From UBA4636 sp963650915 (GTDB lineage Bacteria; Bacillota; Clostridia; Christensenellales; Borkfalkiaceae): a stretch of 64,000 nt of DNA. Under the pieces are notes generated by a model. The model was given only the letters and a program-made list of their open reading frames with translations. It was not told where the DNA came from and searched no databases. The DNA lies in assembly GCA_963650915.1 (NCBI GenBank), contig CAVJMJ010000010.1:16643-80642 (forward strand). The letters are read 5' to 3'. Positions 35,907 through 44,189 of the stretch are shown piece after piece. How positions within the stretch are numbered: the first letter of the stretch is position 1; each line of letters begins with the position of its first letter. The translations under genes were made by a program, and so were the position numbers.

Positions 35907-38711
35907 ATGCAAAAATACGATGTTACGGGCATGAGTTGTGCGGCGTGCTCGAGTAGAATCGAAAAGGTCGTTTCTAAACTCGACGGCGTTAAAAATTGCT
36001 CGGTAAATTTACTTTTGAATTCCATGATTGTCGAGGGCGATATCGACCCCGATACGGTAATTATGGCGGTCGAGCGTGCAGGTTACGGCGCAAAACTTAG
36101 AGATTCAGGCGCAAGCCAAAATTCCACAGTATTCCAAAATTCAGGCGCAAATGCGAGCGCAAATGTCGGCGTGAGCCAAGGCATGGACGCATTTCAAAAT
36201 TCCGCCACATATCAAAATGCGGGTGTAAGCCAAGATTCCTGTACGTTGCAAAATTCGGATAGCGTGTCCCAAAATTCTTGCACTTTGCAAAATTCGGGCG
36301 CATTTCAAAATTCTTCCACGGTACAAAATTCGGGCGGGGGTAAAGCAGAAAAGGGCGGTAGTAAAAGGGCGAAAAAACGGATAAAGACTTACGACGAAGA
36401 AATTTCAAAAATGAAAAAAAGGTTGTTTTCTTCGCTCGCGTTTTTGATTGTGCTTATGTACGTTTCGATGGGGCATATGATGTTCGGTTTCCCCTTGCCC
36501 GCATTTTTTAACGGCAACCACGTGGCGATGGGGCTTTTGGAAATGCTCCTTACCATTATTATAATGGTCATCAATCAAAAGTTCTTTATAAGCGGGTTCA
36601 AAAGCCTGATACGGCGGGCGCCGAATATGGACGCACTCGTCGCAATCGGCTCCATGACGGCGTTTATTTACAGTACCGTATCACTTTTTTTGATGACGGA
36701 CGCCGTTACGCGCGGAGATAACGCTTTGGCGGGAAAATACATGGACGAGTTTTATTTCGAGTCCGCCGCAATGATTCTTACGCTTATCACCCTCGGCAAA
36801 CTGTTGGAAGCGTATTCCAAGGGCAAAACGACCAATGCATTAAAAAGCCTTGCTTTACTGAAACCGCAGTCGGCAACCGTACTCGTCGACGGTAAGGAAG
36901 TTACGGTTCCCATTGCAAAAATCAAAATCGGCGACACTTTTATAGTTCACCCCGGGGAAGCCGTCCCGGTGGACGGAATTGTTTTAAGCGGTAACAGTGC
37001 AATCGACGAATCCATGCTTACGGGCGAGTCGGTACCGTCCGATAAAAGCGAAAACAGCCTCGTGTTTTCGGGGACTTTGAACAGTTACGGCTTTTTAACG
37101 TGCAGGGCGACCAAGGTCGGTGAGGACACTACGCTGTCTAAAATCATTAAAACCGTCGAAGAGGTTTCGATGACCAAAGCACCCATTGCAAAAATCGCAG
37201 ATAAAGTTTCAGGCGTTTTCGTGCCGACCGTCATCGGCATTGCACTCGTTACGGTAATAGTTTGGCTTGCAGTCGGCAAGTCCGTCGGGTTTGCACTCGC
37301 AAGAGGAATTTCCGTACTCGTTATAAGTTGCCCCTGCGCTTTGGGGCTTGCCACCCCCGTCGCAATTATGGTGGGTAGCGGTGTTGGTGCGAAAAACGGC
37401 ATTTTGTTTAAAACGGCAGAATCCCTCGAAAAAACCGGCGAGGCAAAAATCGTCGTTCTCGATAAAACGGGGACGATTACCGAGGGTAAACCGTCGGTTA
37501 CCGACGTCGTCCCATGCGTGGGGGTAACTTCAAGCGAACTTTTAACCTACGCTTTTGCCTTGGAAGCAAAAAGCGAACACCCCTTGTCCCTTGCCGTAAA
37601 GGACGAGGCGGAAAGGAAAAATATCGAACGGTTGGAGGTCGAAAACTTTCAAAATATGTCCGGTAACGGGCTTATAGCCCGACTTTTTGGCAAAACCTTA
37701 GTCGGCGGAAACTATAACTTTATTAAAAATTACGCTAAGATATCGGATGAAATTCGCGATGCTTCGGACAGACTGTCTAACGAGGGCAAAACTCCCCTTT
37801 ACTTTTCTTACGACGGGAAACTTTTGGGCGTTATAGCCGTTGCGGATACCATAAAACCAGATAGCGTTGACGCTATTAAAAAATTGCAAAAGTCGGGGCT
37901 AAAAGTTGTGATGCTTACCGGCGATAACCAAAAAACGGCTAACGCCATCGGAAAAATAGTCGGCGTCGACGAGGTTATTTCGGGCGTGCTTCCCGACGGC
38001 AAACAACGGGTTATCGACGACCTTAAAAAACAAGGTTCGGTCATTATGGTCGGCGACGGCATCAACGACGCTTTGGCTCTTACGACCGCCGACGTCGGCA
38101 TTGCTATCGGCAAAGGCTCGGACGTCGCAATAGATTCCGCCGACGTGGTTTTGATGAAAAACAGCCTCGAAGGCGTCTTTACCGCCGTAAATTTGAGCAA
38201 GTCGACGCTAAGAAATATCAAGGAAAACCTGTTTTGGGCGTTCTTTTATAATTCTTTGGGCATTCCCCTCGCCGCGGGCGCGTTTATAAATTTGTTCGGT
38301 TGGCAGTTGAACCCCATGTTCGGCGCGGCGGCTATGAGTTTGTCAAGTTTCTTCGTCGTCATGAACGCTTTACGCCTTAACCTTTTTAAACCGAATAAAA
38401 ACAGTAAAAATAAAAACGTTAACCGCAGTGGCGACACGAATAAAAATTGCGAAGTTAACTGCAGTGGCGGAACGAATAACAATTGCGACAAGGAGGTCGT
38501 TATGAATAAAACTTTAAAAATAAACGGTATGATGTGCGGACACTGCGAAGCCCACGTCAAAAAAGCCCTCGAAGCAATCGACGGCGTAAAATCTGCGGAG
38601 GCAAACCACGTAAACGGCACGGCTAAAGTCGTGCTTGATAAAGAGGTTTCCGACAACGCACTGAAATCCGCCGTCGAAGCCGAAGGTTATACCGTTACCG
38701 AAATCATTTAA
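35907..38711 (+). CDS. copA: Cu(I)-exporting P1B ATPase with C-terminal CopZ-like domain
   Basis: 934 residues; pumps Cu(I) out of the cytosol. An N-terminal HMA domain with GMSCAAC (C11, C14) is followed by a linker (about 70-150) of imperfect six-residue N-S-x-x-x-Q repeats. Then come eight membrane helices, ISCPCALGLATP (the CPC ion site, C475), DKTGT (phosphorylated D519), SEHPLSLAV, GDNQKTANAI and MVGDGINDA. After the last helix there is a second low-complexity linker (Asn/Lys/Gly) and a second HMA domain with GMMCGHCEAHV. That last domain keeps its own AGGAGG and ATG, so a separate chaperone may also be made. Transcribed with csoR. Confidence 0.95.
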   Translation: MQKYDVTGMSCAACSSRIEKVVSKLDGVKNCSVNLLLNSMIVEGDIDPDTVIMAVERAGYGAKLRDSGASQNSTVFQNSGANASANVGVSQGMDAFQNSATYQNAGVSQDSCTLQNSDSVSQNSCTLQNSGAFQNSSTVQNSGGGKAEKGGSKRAKKRIKTYDEEISKMKKRLFSSLAFLIVLMYVSMGHMMFGFPLPAFFNGNHVAMGLLEMLLTIIIMVINQKFFISGFKSLIRRAPNMDALVAIGSMTAFIYSTVSLFLMTDAVTRGDNALAGKYMDEFYFESAAMILTLITLGKLLEAYSKGKTTNALKSLALLKPQSATVLVDGKEVTVPIAKIKIGDTFIVHPGEAVPVDGIVLSGNSAIDESMLTGESVPSDKSENSLVFSGTLNSYGFLTCRATKVGEDTTLSKIIKTVEEVSMTKAPIAKIADKVSGVFVPTVIGIALVTVIVWLAVGKSVGFALARGISVLVISCPCALGLATPVAIMVGSGVGAKNGILFKTAESLEKTGEAKIVVLDKTGTITEGKPSVTDVVPCVGVTSSELLTYAFALEAKSEHPLSLAVKDEAERKNIERLEVENFQNMSGNGLIARLFGKTLVGGNYNFIKNYAKISDEIRDASDRLSNEGKTPLYFSYDGKLLGVIAVADTIKPDSVDAIKKLQKSGLKVVMLTGDNQKTANAIGKIVGVDEVISGVLPDGKQRVIDDLKKQGSVIMVGDGINDALALTTADVGIAIGKGSDVAIDSADVVLMKNSLEGVFTAVNLSKSTLRNIKENLFWAFFYNSLGIPLAAGAFINLFGWQLNPMFGAAAMSLSSFFVVMNALRLNLFKPNKNSKNKNVNRSGDTNKNCEVNCSGGTNNNCDKEVVMNKTLKINGMMCGHCEAHVKKALEAIDGVKSAEANHVNGTAKVVLDKEVSDNALKSAVEAEGYTVTEII
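38502..38711 (+). CDS. CopZ-like copper chaperone encoded in frame at the end of copA
   Basis: ATG 38502 lies in the copA frame and has AAGGAGG 7 nt upstream. Reading from it gives 69 residues: one complete HMA domain with the GMMCGHC copper site, the size of a normal CopZ. Either it is only made as the tail of CopA, or internal initiation makes it free as well. Both forms would fit copper transfer to the pump. Confidence 0.6.
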   Translation: MNKTLKINGMMCGHCEAHVKKALEAIDGVKSAEANHVNGTAKVVLDKEVSDNALKSAVEAEGYTVTEII

Positions 38712-38860
38712 CTTAGCGTTACCGAAAACTTTAATTTACAACAAGTTAAATGTAACAAAAAGTGCAAAAACTTACGTCTTAATGTAGTAAAAAATGCAAA
38801 ACGCTTTTAAGTAAAATTACAACGCAAAACGCTACAAAAGTAAAGTGCTAAAAACACAAA

Positions 38861-38906
38861 AAACCCGCCTATAAGCCCGTTTCCGAGCCTATAGGCGGTT
38901 TTTTTA
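38861..38906. terminator. copA terminator built from the genome-wide 13-mer
   Basis: CCGCCTATA and TATAGGCGG pair around AGCCCGTTTCCGAGCC, then seven T. The left arm includes the exact 13-mer CTATAAGCCCGTT. Confidence 0.85.
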
Positions 38907-38950
38907 AAATAAGACAAGGGGGATGATCTTATTAAAATAACTATAAAAAA

Positions 38951-39391
38951 TTACAAAATCGTAACGGTGCCGTCTTCTTTTACTTCAATCGTATCGCCCG
39001 TTTTTACGGTTGATAAAAACTCGTCGCCGAGTTGGTCGACTGCGATAAGTTTACTGTTTTCCCATACGACGGAAAGTATTACGCCTGCGCCCGCAAGCGA
39101 GTCGATGTGTTCGGAAAACAGCATGCAAGCGGGGTTGATACCCATCGAGCAGATAACCTGAATTACCATACCGCCCGTCGTCGAACCGATGGTTTGCGGA
39201 AGGCAAAGCGCCTTACCCGTAATGTTTTTGCCGTAAATATCGGGGTTGTTTTGGTCGGCGACTATTACTTGTTTTGCATTGGATAGTGCGGATTTTTGGA
39301 AGGTTGCAAGCGTGTTGACACCTTGATGCGAAACCACCGCTTCGCCTTTAAAATAACCGCCGTTTATAACGCGTCCTTTAAATTGCTTCAT
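38951..39391 (-). CDS. Aconitase X small subunit (DUF126, swivel domain)
   Basis: 146 residues. The pattern KGRVINGGYFKGEAVVS...NNPDIYGKNITGKALCLPQTIGSTTGG is that of the DUF126 swivel subunit of aconitase X; the Ser/Thr-rich GSTTGG loop is part of the active site. It works as a complex with the large subunit, which ends 2 bp before its start codon. GGAGGG precedes the ATG. In bacteria such enzymes include cis-3-hydroxy-L-proline dehydratase, in archaea phosphomevalonate dehydratase; the substrate here is not determined. Confidence 0.85.
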   Translation of the reverse strand: MKQFKGRVINGGYFKGEAVVSHQGVNTLATFQKSALSNAKQVIVADQNNPDIYGKNITGKALCLPQTIGSTTGGMVIQVICSMGINPACMLFSEHIDSLAGAGVILSVVWENSKLIAVDQLGDEFLSTVKTGDTIEVKEDGTVTIL

Positions 39392-39393
39392 TT

Positions 39394-40689
39394 TTAGCCC
39401 TCCTTGTTTCCCGTTATAATGTCTAAAAGTTCGTCGTCTTTATAGTACCTTGCTACCGAATAAGTCCTCAATTTGTTTGAACAGGTCATCATTCTTCTCG
39501 ACTTAGTAAGCGGATTCGACGTGTACATGAGCGGGCAGATGCAAGTGACCCTTGCCCCCGTTTTTATAAGTTTTTGATACTTTTCGGTCTTTACGAACTC
39601 TTCTCTTACCGGCGGTGCCGTGCAAAGGACGGTTTGGCAGGTTACCTTGTCGTTACCGCTTCTTTGCAAGCCGTCAATGATTTTGTCCGCCCAGTCTTCG
39701 AGTTGTACCCTCGATAAATGGGGACAACCGATAAAGGCAAGCGTTCCCGATTTTTCGGGGTGCTTCCACATAACGGGGTAAGACTTATAAACTCTTTCGA
39801 GTTCCTTGTCGTCGATGACGTACTCTTTGTAATTCTCTTCAAGCAAACTTTCGCCGAGTTCGACAGCCTCGGGCGTAAGGTTTTCGATGTGGTAAAGCCC
39901 TACCGCGCCGTTTGACGCCGTCGCCGCTCCGAAATCTTTTAAATATGCCTTGCATTCGTCGGTAAGTTCGGTGCCTATCCATTTGTCAAGCCCTACTACG
40001 TAAGGTACGTCTTCCATAACCTTAATGCCGATTGCCGAGCCGAGAATTTGCGGAATGGGTTTTTTGGTCGTTTTTACTATTACCTTCCACTTCGCCTTTC
40101 TGCCTTCGTCGGTTAAAAGCCCGAATTTGGGAACGTAACCTATTATCGAGCCGAAAATGTCTATCATGCCCGAGTTACGATTGCATCTTGCGCCCAACAC
40201 CGAGTTTGCGTAGTTTACCGCACTCGATTCCGCCCAAGAGAGTATGTCGCCTTTTTTGGGAACGTTGCCCATTTCGTCAAAGTAGCAGGCGCAACTAAAC
40301 GCATCCTTTGATTTTAACCCGAGTTTGGTAAGTTGGGCTTCGTAATCATTTTGCTTTCCGTATAATATCGTTGAGAACAAAAGTTTGTCGAGTAAATTGC
40401 ATTTTACGTTTTTAAAATCGACGGGACGGGGGTCCATCGTGAACCCTTCTTCCACCTTTAACCCCGCCGAAATTAGTTCGTCCATAGTGCGGTAAACGGG
40501 TTTTAAAAGGGATAGCCCGAACGAGGTAACGAGGTGACCTTCGCCGTGGGTTACCTTGACGAGTTCGTCGGCTTCGAACATATCGCCGTAACGGACGATT
40601 GTTTCCATGACCTTTGCTTTGACTTCGCCTTCCGAGCCGTTTAAAACGGCAAGTTGCTCGTCGGTTAATTTCATTTTATATTCGTACAT
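39394..40689 (-). CDS. Aconitase X large subunit (DUF521, catalytic)
   Basis: 431 residues. The family markers are MKLTDEQLAVLNG at the start, VTHGEGHLVTSFG, LGARCNRNSGMIDIFGSIIGYVPKFG, FIGCPHLS and the C-terminal CPLMYTSNPLTKSRRMMTCSNKLRTY. The cysteines in these blocks are the expected iron-sulphur ligands. A dehydratase is expected. AAGGAG precedes the ATG. It sits downstream of the flavin oxidoreductase gene in the same direction, with a 200-bp gap that holds two copies of a 37-bp repeat. Confidence 0.88.
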   Translation of the reverse strand: MYEYKMKLTDEQLAVLNGSEGEVKAKVMETIVRYGDMFEADELVKVTHGEGHLVTSFGLSLLKPVYRTMDELISAGLKVEEGFTMDPRPVDFKNVKCNLLDKLLFSTILYGKQNDYEAQLTKLGLKSKDAFSCACYFDEMGNVPKKGDILSWAESSAVNYANSVLGARCNRNSGMIDIFGSIIGYVPKFGLLTDEGRKAKWKVIVKTTKKPIPQILGSAIGIKVMEDVPYVVGLDKWIGTELTDECKAYLKDFGAATASNGAVGLYHIENLTPEAVELGESLLEENYKEYVIDDKELERVYKSYPVMWKHPEKSGTLAFIGCPHLSRVQLEDWADKIIDGLQRSGNDKVTCQTVLCTAPPVREEFVKTEKYQKLIKTGARVTCICPLMYTSNPLTKSRRMMTCSNKLRTYSVARYYKDDELLDIITGNKEG

Positions 40690-40737
40690 GTCGTATCTCC
40701 TTATCGTATTTAATATAAAAACCGTAAATTTCAGTCG

Positions 40738-40872
40738 TTTTTTGCCGTTAACGGGCTTATAGCCCGACTTTTTTAGTCAAACCGATACAGTTTCCGTGTT
40801 GCGGTTTACTTTTTTATTTAACCGCAATTTTAATCGTTTTTTGCAGTTAACGGGCTTATAGACGGACTTTTA
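40738..40872. repeat. Two 37-bp direct repeats containing AACGGGCTTATAG
   Basis: CGTTTTTTGCCGTTAACGGG and the following CTTATAGCCCGACTTTT (40738) recur at 40836 with few changes. They lie between the oxidoreductase and aconitase X genes. Confidence 0.8.
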
Positions 40873-40892
40873 CGGTTTTACGAGCTAATTTT

Positions 40893-42947
40893 TTAAATCT
40901 TCATTGCGACGTCCCAAGCGCCCCAGATAACCGTTCTTAAGTTACCGACTTTTTTGCAATCGCCTACGAGATAGGTGTTTGAAGATTTTTCAAAAGCGGG
41001 TGTGGGATGATAGCCCATCGAGCGAATTACGCTGTCTGCTTTTATGTCGAACTTTTTACCCTCTTTATCCATAACGGTTACGAAGCCGTCGGATACCGAA
41101 ACGAGTTTGGTTTCGAGATGGGTTTCCACTTTGTTGAGTTCAAAGAAGTCACGTAGGTATGAACTGTTGGCAAGGCATACGCCCGTGACCGCGATAAGGT
41201 CGTTTTTCATTTCGACGATTACGGGTTCGTGTCCTTTTTTGAATAAATCGTATGCGATTTCGCAACCGGTAAGCCCGCCGCCGATTACGACGACTCTGTG
41301 TCCGACTTCTTTGCCGTACAAATATTCGCAGGCTTCCATTGCTTTATCGATGCCTTCGATGCGTGGTTTGTTTGCAGTACCGCCCGTTGCGACGACTATT
41401 TCGTCGAAGCCGTTAAGTTGTGCTTTGTCGGTTATCGTTTGATTGAATTTTACTTCGATGCCGAGGTCTTTAATTTGTTTGGCGTACCATGCAAGAAGTT
41501 CGCGATCCTTTTCTTTAAAGGAAGGCGCGCTTGCAGCGTTGAACACACCGCCGAGTTTATCGGACTTTTCAAAAATTATCGGTTCGTGTCCGCGAAGTTT
41601 TAAAACTCTCGCTACTTCCATACCGCCTATACCGGCACCGATGACGGCAACTTTTTTAGGCTTTTTAGTCGGAACGATTTTGTATTTTTCAGACTGCATG
41701 GTTTCGGGGTTTATCGCACAACGCGCCATACCCATGTTGTCTTTTAGCGATTGGTCGTTTGCGACGCCCTTATAGTGGCACATGTTAAAGCATGCGTTAT
41801 GGCAACAAATGCAGGGGCGAATTTCATCTTCCTTTCCCGCCATCGTTTTGGTAATCCATTCGGGGTCGGCAAGGAATTGACGAGCAACGCCCATTGCGTC
41901 GATTTCACCATTTGAAACGGCTTTAGCCGCAACGTCCATAGTCATACGACCGGCGCATACCACGGGGATGTCGACGAATTTTTTGATGTGCGCAACGTAA
42001 CTTAAATTGCAGTTCATATCCATGTACATAGGCGGATGAGCCCAGTACCAAGCGTCGTAAGTGCCGTTGTCGCAGTTCAACATGTCGTAGCCTGCGTCCT
42101 GCAAATATTTTGCGGCTTTTTCGCTTTCTTCCATATCGCGCCCGACTTCGACGTAATCTTCGCCGGGAAGTGCGCCTTTGCCGAAACCTTTGGTTTTGGA
42201 TACGACGGAGTAACGCAACGAAACGGGGTAATCCTTTCCGCAAACGGCTTTAATCGCCTTTACTATTTCGACGGGGAAACGATATCTGTTTTCAAAGGAA
42301 CCGCCGTATTCGTCGGTACGGAGGTTGGTGTATTTCATTGTAAATTGGTCGAGAAGATAACCTTCGTGTACGGCGTGAATTTCCACCCCGTCGACGCCCG
42401 CTTCTTTCAGTAAAGCGGCTGTTTTGGCAAACCCGTCTATCATTTCCTTTATTTCTTTTACGGTAAGCGGACGGGAAGTGCAAGTATCGTCCCACCTGTT
42501 CGGCGTGGCACTCGCGCTTGCGGTAAGATAATCGACGTTTAAAACAGGCTTCATTAGCGTGCCTAAAAATTTGTTTTTAAGGGCTTTTACCATGATGTCG
42601 TTTATCGCTAAACTTCTGCCGAAACCGGCGGTAAGTTGAACGAACATCTTTGCACCCGTTTTATGGAATTCTTCCATAAACTCTTTTAACTGCTTAAATT
42701 TGCCTTTGCCCTGCCACAGCCATTTTCCCATAAGAGTGTCTTTGATGGGAGCAATGCCCGGAAGTATCAAACCGACGTTGTTTTTTGCTCTTTCGAGTAA
42801 AAAGTTAGCGGCTTCCTTGTCAAAATGGTTAGGCTCTAACCAACCGAAAATGGAAGTTCCGCCCATACTCGTCATAACGATTCTGTTTTTGATTTCAACA
42901 TTCCCGATCTTCCACGGGGTAAACAGCGATTCGTAATTTTGATTCAT
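40893..42947 (-). CDS. Old-yellow-enzyme-type NADH:flavin oxidoreductase (FMN, 4Fe-4S, FAD)
   Basis: Started at ATG 42947 (MNQNYESLFTPWKIGNVEIKN), 684 residues; longer upstream starts read repeat-like basic sequence. Residues 1-370 form the FMN barrel (AKMFVQLTAGFGRS; DGVEIHAVHEGYLLDQF). A CxxC...CxxxC cluster site follows (RPCICCHNACFNMC). Then come FAD and NAD(P)H folds (KVAVIGAGIGGMEVAR; RVVVIGGGLTGCEIAYD). It has the layout of 2,4-dienoyl-CoA reductase and BaiCD/BaiH enoate reductases. Next to aconitase X it may reduce the product of that dehydratase; the substrate is unknown. Confidence 0.85.
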   Translation of the reverse strand: MNQNYESLFTPWKIGNVEIKNRIVMTSMGGTSIFGWLEPNHFDKEAANFLLERAKNNVGLILPGIAPIKDTLMGKWLWQGKGKFKQLKEFMEEFHKTGAKMFVQLTAGFGRSLAINDIMVKALKNKFLGTLMKPVLNVDYLTASASATPNRWDDTCTSRPLTVKEIKEMIDGFAKTAALLKEAGVDGVEIHAVHEGYLLDQFTMKYTNLRTDEYGGSFENRYRFPVEIVKAIKAVCGKDYPVSLRYSVVSKTKGFGKGALPGEDYVEVGRDMEESEKAAKYLQDAGYDMLNCDNGTYDAWYWAHPPMYMDMNCNLSYVAHIKKFVDIPVVCAGRMTMDVAAKAVSNGEIDAMGVARQFLADPEWITKTMAGKEDEIRPCICCHNACFNMCHYKGVANDQSLKDNMGMARCAINPETMQSEKYKIVPTKKPKKVAVIGAGIGGMEVARVLKLRGHEPIIFEKSDKLGGVFNAASAPSFKEKDRELLAWYAKQIKDLGIEVKFNQTITDKAQLNGFDEIVVATGGTANKPRIEGIDKAMEACEYLYGKEVGHRVVVIGGGLTGCEIAYDLFKKGHEPVIVEMKNDLIAVTGVCLANSSYLRDFFELNKVETHLETKLVSVSDGFVTVMDKEGKKFDIKADSVIRSMGYHPTPAFEKSSNTYLVGDCKKVGNLRTVIWGAWDVAMKI

Positions 42948-43499
42948 TGCGTTCCGTCCTTTAAATATAGATTTTCTTATTCGATACGGGTAATATCGTT
43001 TGTAAAACGTGGACGGCTTTTGCCGTGCCCGCAACTGCGTTTGCCGTGCCTTCAAACGCTTTTTTAGTATAGAAACGTTTGAGTTTCGCCGTGCCCTCGA
43101 CCGCTTTTTTGCCGTATGGGGTCTGCTTTTTTGCCGTAACACCGCTTTTTAAGCGACTTTTACCCTATCTTTATATTTATTATACAGGACTATATTACCA
43201 ATGTCAATGCTTATCTTGTAAATTTACCGCCCTTTTCACCGTTTTTTTACTAACTGCGTTATTTTGAAAACTTTAACGAAATGTCGGGCATTTTATTCGA
43301 TATTATGCGTAGCGAAAGGTACTTGCAAGCCTTTTTACATAACAAAAAAACGCATTTATATTGCCATGACGCATTAAAATATTATTTTATTTATCGACTT
43401 AAACAAAAAAAGCCGAACGGCGTTCGGCAAGTTTGCTCGGCGTTCGGCAAGTTTGCTCGGCGTTCGGCAATTTTACTCGGCATTCGGCATATTCGACTT
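42948..43499. other. Gap with two degenerate repeat families
   Basis: 42980-43150 has GCCGTGCC phrases every 25-45 bp. 43413-43495 has four units of about 21 bp of the type CGGCGTTCGGCAAGTTTGCT, each with a GCCGAAC/GTTCGGC-type inverted core. No gene is seen. Confidence 0.65.
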
Positions 43500-43754
43500 T
43501 TATTTAAAAAAGCCGAAAAGCCCCTTTTTTTCAAAACTTTCTTCGCTTTCGAAAGTTATGCCGTAGCCGTCGTTAGATACGGCGTTTATCACGGCGTCTT
43601 TATCGATAGGTTCTTTGGAAGTAATTACCGTTTCGCCTTTTATGTGCGACGATTTAACCGTTTTTGCGTTAACAGCCCGCCTTATTAAATCGTTTACGTG
43701 GCTTTCGCACATCCCGCAACGCATCCCTTCAACTTTAAAAACGTATTTATACAT
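43500..43754 (-). CDS. Small heavy-metal-associated (HMA) domain protein
   Basis: The start is ATG 43754, with GGAGA just upstream; 84 residues. A single HMA ferredoxin-like fold has the metal site GMRCGMCESHV at residues 9-19. It resembles a CopZ-type chaperone but has a longer tail (SEESFEKKGLFGFFK). It probably carries Cu(I) or another soft metal in the cytosol. It stands alone, 5 kb from copA. Confidence 0.8.
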   Translation of the reverse strand: MYKYVFKVEGMRCGMCESHVNDLIRRAVNAKTVKSSHIKGETVITSKEPIDKDAVINAVSNDGYGITFESEESFEKKGLFGFFK

Positions 43755-44123
43755 AAATTTCTCCTTTTCGGTAGTATTTTCTTTTTTGCCTTTATAAACC
43801 GACACTTTTGTTTTAGCCGTTTTTCTTTTATAAAAACGACGTTTTATTTGTCGTTTTTTTTGATGAAACAACTGTATACAGTTGCCGTTTGTCTTTTTGG
43901 ATAAAACGGCGTTTTATTTGCCGTTTTTTTTGATGAAGCGGTATTTTTTGTCGTTAGTGCAAAAAAGAATAAACCGAAACCGTTTTTTACGGCTAAATAA
44001 TATCACCGTAAAATAAGTATGTCAAGCAAATTTTAATCAATATGAAACTTTTTTCATATTATAATTACTGCTTAAATTTTTTTACCGTTGAAAAGGAAAA
44101 TATATAAGCCTTTTTACATACGA
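43755..44123. other. Gap with CGTTTTATTTG(C/T)CG repeats
   Basis: A phrase with GTTTTATTTGxCGTTTTTTTTGATGAA occurs twice (43841, 43912). I see nothing else here. Confidence 0.55.
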
Positions 44124-44153
44124 AAAAGTCGGGCGATTTAACGCCCGACTTTT
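44124..44153. terminator. Bidirectional terminator
   Basis: AAAAGTCGGGCG and CGCCCGACTTTT, a perfect 12-bp stem, after the InlB-repeat lipoprotein gene. Confidence 0.88.
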
Positions 44154-44189
44154 AAAAATCTCCGCCTATAAGCCCGTTATCTGCGGTTT

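Noticed and set aside
36097..36408. Minus-strand frame opposite the copA linker
   Set aside because: Mirror of the linker repeats; no start signal.
42948..43142. An upstream extension of the flavin oxidoreductase by 65 residues
   Set aside because: Basic, repeat-derived sequence; the family starts at the ATG at 42947.
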